DNA of 44,420 nt, taken from the NCBI GenBank assembly GCA_004557655.1, contig SFGJ01000011.1, positions 1-44,420 of the forward strand, read 5' to 3'. The number at the start of each line of letters is the position of its first letter. Position 1 is the first letter of the stretch. Made by a program: the position numbers and the translations under genes. This document shows positions 39,135 to 44,420 of this stretch, in pieces. The DNA comes from Clostridiales bacterium. GTDB taxonomy: Bacteria; Bacillota; Clostridia; Oscillospirales; Oscillospiraceae. The notes beneath the pieces were generated by a model. That model saw only the letters and a program-made list of their open reading frames with translations. It ran no database searches and had not been told where the DNA came from.

Positions 39135-39757
39135 GATTCTGTCCTTTCCAACCAAAATCGCCAGGGAAAGTCCGCGGCTTCCTCGGCATAGTCAATGCCA
39201 ATACGCTTTCCTGTGTGCTGTGTGTAAATGACTTGCGGAGCAGGGGGCAGGCCTAAATCCTCCAATGCATCACACAGAAACAGCTCATTCCCGGTGAGGT
39301 CCAGCCCATTATCCTGCCGTGTAAGCCCCAATGCCTGGCAGCACTTGCCCGGCCCATTGAGGAAATTCTTCCGCTGATAGGCTGTAAGCTGCGCAAGGGA
39401 CTTCCCAAACCGCAGCAGGTGCATCTGCTCCGTGCCCCATACCGGCTCCAGACCTCGCAGCAGTACGGCGGACGGCTCGCCCTCCGGCTCGGTGACAAAG
39501 TTCAGGCAGCAGTGCATCCCGTAAATCAGATAGATGTACGCATGGCCCGGCGGGCCGAACATGGTGGCGTTGCGGGGTGTCTTATGGTAGCGGTAGGCGT
39601 GGGCGGCCTTGTCTATGGCGCCCACATAGGCCTCGGTTTCCACAATGCGGCATACCAGCGGCTGGCCGTGCCACATCCGCACCAGGTACTTCCCCAGCAG
39701 ATCCTTGGCGATGGAAACCGTGTTACCCAAATAATTATCACGCAGAAGCTTTGACAT
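39128..39757 (-). CDS. DNA-3-methyladenine glycosylase (AAG/MPG family)
   Basis: A 209-residue alkyl-base DNA glycosylase of the mammalian AAG type. It has CRIVETEAYVG (36-46, with the catalytic Glu), DKAAHAYRYHKTPRNATMFG, PGHAYIYLIYGMHCCLNFV, LLRGLEPVWG and NGPGKCCQALGLT. These residues flip and hold the damaged base. Length is normal. CTGAGGTGAGAAA precedes the ATG. It is the first gene of a two-gene minus-strand operon with the HAD hydrolase. Confidence 0.95.
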   Translation of the reverse strand: MSKLLRDNYLGNTVSIAKDLLGKYLVRMWHGQPLVCRIVETEAYVGAIDKAAHAYRYHKTPRNATMFGPPGHAYIYLIYGMHCCLNFVTEPEGEPSAVLLRGLEPVWGTEQMHLLRFGKSLAQLTAYQRKNFLNGPGKCCQALGLTRQDNGLDLTGNELFLCDALEDLGLPPAPQVIYTQHTGKRIGIDYAEEAADFPWRFWLERTESC

Positions 39758-39777
39758 TTTCTCACCTCAGTGGTATC

Positions 39778-39806
39778 ATCATAACATTATTGACGGAGTC
39801 TGTAAA
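39778..39806 (-). promoter_or_regulatory. Promoter of the glycosylase-HAD operon
   Basis: On the minus strand TTTACA (39801-39806), 17 bp, TATGAT (39778-39783); start codon about 20 bases further on. Confidence 0.75.
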
Positions 39807-39824
39807 TACGAAAGAGGTGGCATC

Positions 39825-40739
39825 GTGCGGGAGGTCAATTATAAAAAGGGTTTATCGGCATTTTTGGTTTGCTTTTTGATATGGGGTTTCCAACCGCTGT
39901 ACTGGTATATCTGCGGCCAATGGGACACTTTCTTCATGCTGGCCTGCCGCATTATCTGGGCGGCTGTATGCTGCCTTTGTATCCTCTGGATCCAGGGAAA
40001 GCTGCCCCAGCTTTGGGCTGTGTTCCGGGACAGGCAGAGCCTCAAGCGTGAGATCCCGGCGGCGGTTTTCCTGCTGGCGGACTGGGGCGTGTACCTGTGG
40101 GCGGTGCAGAACGGCCGGGTACTGGAGTGCAGCCTGGGATACTATATCCAGCCCATTGTGGTGTTTACCTTCGGCGCGGTGATCTTTCGGGAAAAGGTGA
40201 GCTGGCGGCACCTTGTGATCCTGGCGTTGGTCATTGTGGGCATTGTGCTTTCCACTGACGGATTCGGCGGCATTCCCTATGTGACCATCACTTTGGCGGT
40301 ATGCTTTGCCATTTACGCCGCCATCAAGAAGAGCCTGGTCATTGATTCTGTGGTCAGCACCACGGCGGAGATCCTCATCATGGTGCCGGCGGCACTGCTG
40401 TTCATTCTGTTTTTCCGCATGGGCGATACAGGCATGGCCTCCATCACCCCCCTGCGGCAGCTGATGCTGCTGGGAGCAGGAGTCGTAACCGGACTGCCCA
40501 TGGTACTGTATTCGGTAGGCGTGAAATATCTGCCCTTGACAACGGCGGGATTCTGTCAGTATCTAAGCCCGACCCTGGGCATTATCTGCGGCATGATCAT
40601 GGGGGAATTTCTTACTCCGGAAAAGCTGAGGAGCTTTTATTTCATTTGGGCCGGGGTGATCCTCTACTGCCTCAATACCATCTTTGAGGAGCGAATAGCC
40701 GCAAAAAAACAGATAACAATCGAAAAAGATAATGCGTAG
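39825..40739 (+). CDS. rarD: RarD, EamA-family permease
   Basis: A 304-residue inner-membrane protein with about ten membrane segments in two EamA repeats. FLIWGFQPLYWYI near the start, DWGVYLWAVQNGRVLECSLG, YYIQPIVVFTFGAVIFREK and SVGVKYLPLTTAGFCQYLSP are RarD hallmarks. The transported compound is unknown in general; chloramphenicol sensitivity is the namesake only. GTG 39825 has AAAGAGGTGG upstream. It stands alone between divergent glycosylase and tmk. Confidence 0.92.
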   Translation: MREVNYKKGLSAFLVCFLIWGFQPLYWYICGQWDTFFMLACRIIWAAVCCLCILWIQGKLPQLWAVFRDRQSLKREIPAAVFLLADWGVYLWAVQNGRVLECSLGYYIQPIVVFTFGAVIFREKVSWRHLVILALVIVGIVLSTDGFGGIPYVTITLAVCFAIYAAIKKSLVIDSVVSTTAEILIMVPAALLFILFFRMGDTGMASITPLRQLMLLGAGVVTGLPMVLYSVGVKYLPLTTAGFCQYLSPTLGIICGMIMGEFLTPEKLRSFYFIWAGVILYCLNTIFEERIAAKKQITIEKDNA

Positions 40740-40762
40740 CCCATGGGTTACGCATTTCTTTT
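40731..40762 (+). terminator. Terminator of rarD, including its stop codon
   Basis: AATGCGTAGCC(C) and GGTTACGCATT pair, with TCTTTT after. The stem contains the rarD stop TAG. Confidence 0.75.
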
Positions 40763-40764
40763 GC

Positions 40765-40793
40765 GTGACAAACCCGGAAAAAGGTGCTATAAT
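40765..40793 (+). promoter_or_regulatory. Promoter of tmk
   Basis: GTGACA (40765-40770), 17 bp, TATAAT (40788-40793). The start codon is 39 bases further on. Confidence 0.75.
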
Positions 40794-40832
40794 AAAGTGA
40801 TTTTTTGTGCAGCCTAAGAGGAGGAACGCGTT

Positions 40833-41504
40833 ATGCAGGGCAAACTCATCGTGTTCGAGGGGACGGATGGCTCCGGCAAAGCGACTCAAACCGCATTGCT
40901 GTGCCGGGAATTGGACCGGCGGGGCATACCTTACCGCAAGCTGGAGTTTCCCCGGTATAAGGAGGAATCTTCGGCCCTCATCCGGCTATACCTCTCCGGC
41001 GCATTCGGAGCGCATCCGGACGATGTGAATGCCTATGCCGCCACTACTTTCTTTTCGGTGGATCGTTTTGCCAGCTACCGGCAGGATTGGGGCGCGTTCT
41101 ACGAGAGCGGGGGATTGGTCATTGCGGACCGCTACACCACCTCCAACGCCGTGCACCAGGCCCCCAAGCTGCCCGGGGAAGAGCGCCGGGCATTTCTTTC
41201 CTGGCTGTTCGACTTTGAGTACCGGTTGCTGGGCCTGCCCAAGCCGGACCGGGTGGTGTATCTGGATCTGCCCACGGCACTGTCCGAGCAGATGATGCGC
41301 CACCGGGAACAGGCCACCAATACCCATGCCGACATCCATGAGAAGGACGAGACATACTTATCCGCCTGTCGGGAGAGCGCGGAGATGATCATCTCCCTGT
41401 GCGGTTGGGAAAAGATCGACTGCAGTCGTGACGGGCAGATCCGGCCTCCGGAGGACATCCACCGGGAGGTACTGCGGCGGGTGGAGGATCTGCTTGTCCC
41501 ATAA
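40833..41504 (+). CDS. tmk: Thymidylate kinase
   Basis: A 223-residue dTMP kinase that makes dTDP. The P-loop is G10-T-D-G-S-G-K16-A (GTDGSGKATQ, with Ala in place of the usual Thr/Ser at 17, a variant found in clostridial relatives). Then FPRYKEESSALIRLYLSG, the LVIADRYTTSNAVHQ (DRY) motif and PDRVVYLDLP follow. Length is normal. AGAGGAGGAACGCGTT precedes the ATG. It stands alone with promoter and terminator. Confidence 0.93.
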   Translation: MQGKLIVFEGTDGSGKATQTALLCRELDRRGIPYRKLEFPRYKEESSALIRLYLSGAFGAHPDDVNAYAATTFFSVDRFASYRQDWGAFYESGGLVIADRYTTSNAVHQAPKLPGEERRAFLSWLFDFEYRLLGLPKPDRVVYLDLPTALSEQMMRHREQATNTHADIHEKDETYLSACRESAEMIISLCGWEKIDCSRDGQIRPPEDIHREVLRRVEDLLVP

Positions 41505-41511
41505 CGGATGA

Positions 41512-41547
41512 GAGAAAAGGGGGACGATTGTCCCCGTTTTCTCTGCG
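41512..41547 (+). terminator. Terminator of tmk, possibly bidirectional
   Basis: GAGAAAAGGGGGAC (41512-41525) and GTCCCCGTTTTCTC (41530-41543) form a long stem with loop GATT. On the minus strand it lies just after the Cys-rich peptide gene and may end that too. Confidence 0.75.
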
Positions 41548-41554
41548 TATGTTC

Positions 41555-41689
41555 TTAGCAGGAGCAGCAGGAGTCACCGCCGCCACCGCAGGAGCAGCCG
41601 TGACCGTTTCCGTTTCCGCAGCAGCAGAAGAGCAGAAGAAGGATCACAATGAGCCAGATGCAGGAACAGTTGTTGTTGTCAAAGCACAT
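41555..41689 (-). CDS. 44-residue Cys/Gly-rich membrane peptide
   Basis: The minus strand encodes MCFDNNNCSC, a membrane segment (about 11-21, IWLIVILLLLF), and a tail CCCGNGNGHG followed by more Cys and Gly, ending in DSCCSC. It has 12 cysteines in 44 residues. AGGTGAAAAAA lies before ATG 41689, and a stop TAA is at 41555-41557. Similar short Asn/Cys/Gly-rich membrane peptides occur in many Clostridia with unknown role. It might bind metal through its tail. It shares a palindromic -10 region with mltG. Confidence 0.7.
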   Translation of the reverse strand: MCFDNNNCSCIWLIVILLLLFCCCGNGNGHGCSCGGGGDSCCSC

Positions 41690-41691
41690 TT

Positions 41692-41750
41692 TTTTCACCT
41701 CGCTTACCTGTTGGTACAATATTGTATGTGGCGAAAATGAAAAATGTGAC
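41692..41750. promoter_or_regulatory. Divergent promoters sharing a palindromic -10
   Basis: TACAATATTGTA (41715-41726) is a perfect palindrome that gives TACAAT on both strands. For mltG the -35 is TTTTCA (41692-41697) at 17 bp; for the Cys-rich peptide it is GTCACA (41745-41750, minus) at 18 bp. The two promoters cannot be used at the same instant. Confidence 0.5.
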
Positions 41751-41794
41751 TTGTCCGGCTCATATTACAGAAAAAACAGAAAGGATATAGTGCA

Positions 41795-42973
41795 ATGGAT
41801 GAGAATAAGCGTTTTGATACGCAAAATTGGGACACCGATGCGGTGCGCAGGAAAATCATGAATGAGGTGGATGGAGCGGTGGAGCCCGCACCCAAGAGGA
41901 AACGCCGCAAACTGAAATTCAACTGGAAGATCTATGTGGCGGCGGTGCTGCTGGGCTCCATGCTGCTGGCGGGTCTGGGCTGGATACTGGCCAATGATAT
42001 GTGTGCGTTGGACAAGGGCGACGAGACCTATTCTGTGACCATTGAGGAGGGAGACGGCATCTTTACCATTGCCAGCAAGCTGAAAAAGGCCGGGTTGATC
42101 CGGCTCAGTGGTTTCTTTGTCCTCTATGAGATCATTTCCGGGGCAAAAGATGATATTGATCCCGGCACCTATGAGCTGAACACTTCTATGGACTATCGCA
42201 GCCTGGTGCACAATATGTATGACCCGGAGGCAGAGCGGCGTGAGCAGGAGGGCCTGGTGCTCATCACTATACCCGAGGGCTATTCCGTGCTGCAGATCGT
42301 GGACTTGCTGGCAGAGAACGGCATTGCCACCAAGGAAGAGCTGGTGGATGCCGTGTCCAATTTCGATTTCGGTGAGGAATATCCCTTTATTGACAACAGC
42401 CTCAACGGGCAGATCAACCGAATGGAGGGGTATTTGTTCCCCGACACCTATGAATTCTCCAAGCAGAAGTCGGCCGTCTATGCCATTGACACCCTCCTCA
42501 CCAATTTCAACAACCGTGTCAGCGGCGACCTGCTGGCCCAGATCGAGGAAAGTGATTACTCTCTCAAGGAAATCATAACACTGGCGTCTATCATTGAGAA
42601 GGAAGCCATCGGAGATTACGAGGAGCGGGCCAATATCTCCTCCGTATTCCACAACCGCATGGAGCGGAGCAACAGCGAGACCGGCAATCTTTTGCAGTCC
42701 GATGCGACCATTCACTATGCCATACGGCTGATGGGACTGGAGGAATCGGACTTCTCCACAAGTCTGGACAGCCCTTATAACACCTATATCCACGGTGGAT
42801 TGCCCAAGGGGCCCATCTGCAATCCCAGTCTGGCCTCCATCCGGGCGGCCGTGAACCCCAACGATACGAACTACTACTACTTTGCTTACGGTAAGGACGG
42901 CGTCAGCCATTTCTTCCGCACCTATAACGAGCATCTGGCCTTTATCAACAGCGATATGTACGCGCCTGAGTAA
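41795..42973 (+). CDS. mltG: Endolytic murein transglycosylase
   Basis: A 392-residue membrane-anchored enzyme that cuts nascent peptidoglycan strands and ends their growth. The cytoplasmic tail (1-44, basic KRKRRK near 34-39) leads to one membrane segment (about 46-66), a LysM-like part (VTIEEGDGIFTIASKLKKAG), and the YceG domain with NRMEGYLFPDTYEF (208-221), ASIIEKE (264-270, catalytic E268), LQSDATIHYA and SPYNTYIHGGLPKGPICNP. Length is in the usual range. GAAAGGATATAGTGC precedes the ATG. Stop and the U32 start overlap by one base. Confidence 0.96.
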   Translation: MDENKRFDTQNWDTDAVRRKIMNEVDGAVEPAPKRKRRKLKFNWKIYVAAVLLGSMLLAGLGWILANDMCALDKGDETYSVTIEEGDGIFTIASKLKKAGLIRLSGFFVLYEIISGAKDDIDPGTYELNTSMDYRSLVHNMYDPEAERREQEGLVLITIPEGYSVLQIVDLLAENGIATKEELVDAVSNFDFGEEYPFIDNSLNGQINRMEGYLFPDTYEFSKQKSAVYAIDTLLTNFNNRVSGDLLAQIEESDYSLKEIITLASIIEKEAIGDYEERANISSVFHNRMERSNSETGNLLQSDATIHYAIRLMGLEESDFSTSLDSPYNTYIHGGLPKGPICNPSLASIRAAVNPNDTNYYYFAYGKDGVSHFFRTYNEHLAFINSDMYAPE

Positions 42974-44193
42974 TGAGAAAAAAACCTGAACTTCTGGTTC
43001 CCGCGGGGGATATGGAAAAGCTGCAGATGGCGGTTTTATACGGTGCGGATGCCGTGTATCTGGCGGGCACTGCCTTCGGAATGCGGGCTTTTGCCGGGAA
43101 TTTCACGGCAGAGGAGCTGCCAAAAGCCGTTCGCTTTGCCCACGACCACGGAGTTGCCGTCCACGCCACGGTGAACACCATGCCCCGGTGGGAGGAGGCG
43201 GAAAAGCTGCCCGCCTATCTGGAGCAGCTGGAGGACGCCGGGGTGGACGCGCTGATTCTGGCAGATTTGGGCGCCTTTACTCTGGCGGGAAAATATGCGC
43301 CCCATTGCCAGCGCCATATCAGCACCCAGCAATCTGTGGCAAACCATGTCTGCGCCCAGGCTTGGTACGATTTGGGAGCGAAGCGCGTGGTGCTGGCAAG
43401 GGAACTGGATCTGGAGGAGATCCGTGCCATCCGGGAAAAGGTTTCCCCGGAGCTGGAGCTGGAAGTTTTCTGCCACGGGGCAATGTGTGTGTCCTATTCC
43501 GGACGGTGCCTCCTGTCCAACTACATGACCGGGCGGGACTCCAACCGGGGTGCCTGCGCCCAGCCCTGCCGCTATCAGTACACCCTGATGGAGGAGAAGC
43601 GGCCCGGGGAGTTTTTCCCGGTGTTTGAGGACGAGAAGGGAACCTACATCCTCAACTCCCGCGATATGTGCATGATCGACCATCTGGGAGATCTCATGGA
43701 TGCCGGGGTGGATTGCTTAAAGATCGAGGGCCGGGCCAAATCTGCCTACTATGCCGCCATCGTAGCAGGGGCCTATCGCCATGTGTTGGACGATGTGGCC
43801 GCCGGACGGCCTGTTGATCCGGTGTGGCGTGACGAGGTGGAGCATGTGAGCCACCGCCATTATTCCACAGGATTTTTCTACGGCCAGCCGGGGCAGTATT
43901 ATGAAAATTCCCGGTATATCCGGGACTGGCAGATTTGTGCCGTAGTACACAAGTGTGAATCGGACGGCCTTGCTGCCCTGAGCCTGCGGAATAAGTTCCG
44001 CGCGGGTGACCGGGTGGAGATCGTTGGCCCGGACTTAAAGCCCTTTGAGATGACCGTGCCCCTGATGGAGGACATGGACGGCCGGCCCCTGGAGGAACCG
44101 AAAACACCCCAAATGGAGTTTAAAATGCGCCTGCCGCAGCCGGTGCCGCCCTGGAGCTTTGTGCGCCATGCGGTGGATTTAAGCGGAAAATAA
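42973..44193 (+). CDS. U32-family protein (tRNA/rRNA hydroxylation type)
   Basis: A 406-residue member of peptidase family U32. The signature E164-V-F-C167-H-G-A-M-C172-V-S-Y-S-G-R-C179 is complete, and later NRGACAQPCRYQYTL gives two further cysteines; the start PELLVPAGDMEKLQMAVLYG and GADAVYLAG are typical. Relatives TrhP and RlhA hydroxylate tRNA and 23S rRNA with prephenate, and others were described as collagenases. RNA modification is the better guess for this length. It is cotranscribed with mltG, an arrangement also common in other Clostridia. Confidence 0.9.
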   Translation: MRKKPELLVPAGDMEKLQMAVLYGADAVYLAGTAFGMRAFAGNFTAEELPKAVRFAHDHGVAVHATVNTMPRWEEAEKLPAYLEQLEDAGVDALILADLGAFTLAGKYAPHCQRHISTQQSVANHVCAQAWYDLGAKRVVLARELDLEEIRAIREKVSPELELEVFCHGAMCVSYSGRCLLSNYMTGRDSNRGACAQPCRYQYTLMEEKRPGEFFPVFEDEKGTYILNSRDMCMIDHLGDLMDAGVDCLKIEGRAKSAYYAAIVAGAYRHVLDDVAAGRPVDPVWRDEVEHVSHRHYSTGFFYGQPGQYYENSRYIRDWQICAVVHKCESDGLAALSLRNKFRAGDRVEIVGPDLKPFEMTVPLMEDMDGRPLEEPKTPQMEFKMRLPQPVPPWSFVRHAVDLSGK

Positions 44194-44230
44194 AAGAGCG
44201 TGTGCATAGCCGGGTGTCCATAAGACAGTG

Positions 44231-44274
44231 AATCCTCCATATGATCGCTGTGTGATCATATGGAGGATTTGTTT
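44231..44274 (+). terminator. Strong terminator of the mltG-U32 operon
   Basis: AATCCTCCATATGATC (44231-44246) and GATCATATGGAGGATT (44254-44269) form a perfect 16-bp stem with a 7-base loop, then TGTTTGTG. The stem includes many A-T pairs. Confidence 0.85.
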
Positions 44275-44335
44275 GTGTTTACCTGGCAAGTTACAACGGA
44301 TAGACGCGTAAGCGTCGCAAAGGAGTGCAGCTCCC

Positions 44336-44420
44336 TTGACAAAAAAAGCAACGCAGGACGCACAATATTTACGCCAGAAGCGTATAGAAGTGCGCCCTAT
44401 TCTGAATGGTATTGAAGTGG
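44336..44420 (+). CDS. Partial reading frame at the right edge
   Basis: A frame open from TTG 44336 to the window end encodes 28 residues (TKKATQDAQYLRQKRIEVRP then ILNGIEV). AAAGGAG is at 44319-44325, ten bases before TTG, slightly far. A small hairpin GACGC/GCGTC (44303-44316) precedes it. I do not recognise it; the basic, helical start could be of a DNA-binding or mobile-element protein. Weak support. Confidence 0.35.
   Translation, partial: MTKKATQDAQYLRQKRIEVRPILNGIEV

Overview
The window looks like a chromosome segment of a strictly anaerobic, fairly GC-rich gut Firmicute of the Clostridia, probably near the Oscillospiraceae butyrate producers (Intestinimonas/Flavonifractor-like). This placement is inferred from gene content: a complete lysine-to-butyrate route, a glgBCDAP glycogen operon with the Firmicutes-type GlgD, a glmS ribozyme, CIRCE-controlled hsp20, rubrerythrin, and strong AGGAGG ribosome sites. 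I saw no rRNA, tRNA, CRISPR array or insertion sequence.

Layout. 1-3600: a worn region with a frame-broken multicopper-oxidase remnant, a Spx/ArsC-like protein, an SPL-type radical SAM protein, an MBL-fold hydrolase and a GNAT pseudogene. 3560-8572 (minus strand): CIRCE-regulated hsp20, a sigma factor with a membrane partner (the sigma gene probably starts at CTG), and a CstA peptide/pyruvate-type transporter coupled to a hypothetical protein. 8620-10251: a candidate small RNA and an isolated phage-type lysis cassette (26-aa peptide, coiled-coil membrane protein, Dp-1-type holin, amidase with SPOR domain). 10265-12990: single-chain serine dehydratase and an XpaC-like membrane protein. 13002-21178: glgB-glgC-glgD-glgA-glgP, with start and stop codons overlapping at three of four junctions. 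21220-24992: nrdR, a DUF421/DUF4363 pair, and glmS behind its self-cleaving ribozyme.

25007-37080 is the centrepiece: kamB-kamC (reactivase of lysine 5,6-aminomutase), a lysine riboswitch plus intrinsic terminator, kal-kce-kdd, two AT-rich unrelated genes, kamA-kamD-kamE, a cob(I)alamin adenosyltransferase, and a two-subunit CoA-transferase. Together they convert lysine to beta-lysine (KamA), 3,5-diaminohexanoate (KamDE), 5-amino-3-oxohexanoate (Kdd), then with acetyl-CoA to acetoacetate plus 3-aminobutyryl-CoA (Kce), crotonyl-CoA plus ammonia (Kal), and finally butyrate by CoA exchange (AtoDA-like). Crotonyl-CoA reduction (bcd/etf), thiolase and a lysine permease are not in this window.

37200-44420: rubrerythrin, a ferredoxin:thioredoxin-reductase-like protein with thioredoxin, HAD phosphatase and 3-methyladenine glycosylase (minus), RarD, thymidylate kinase, a 44-aa Cys/Gly-rich membrane peptide (minus), MltG, a U32 protein, and a partial reading frame at the right edge.
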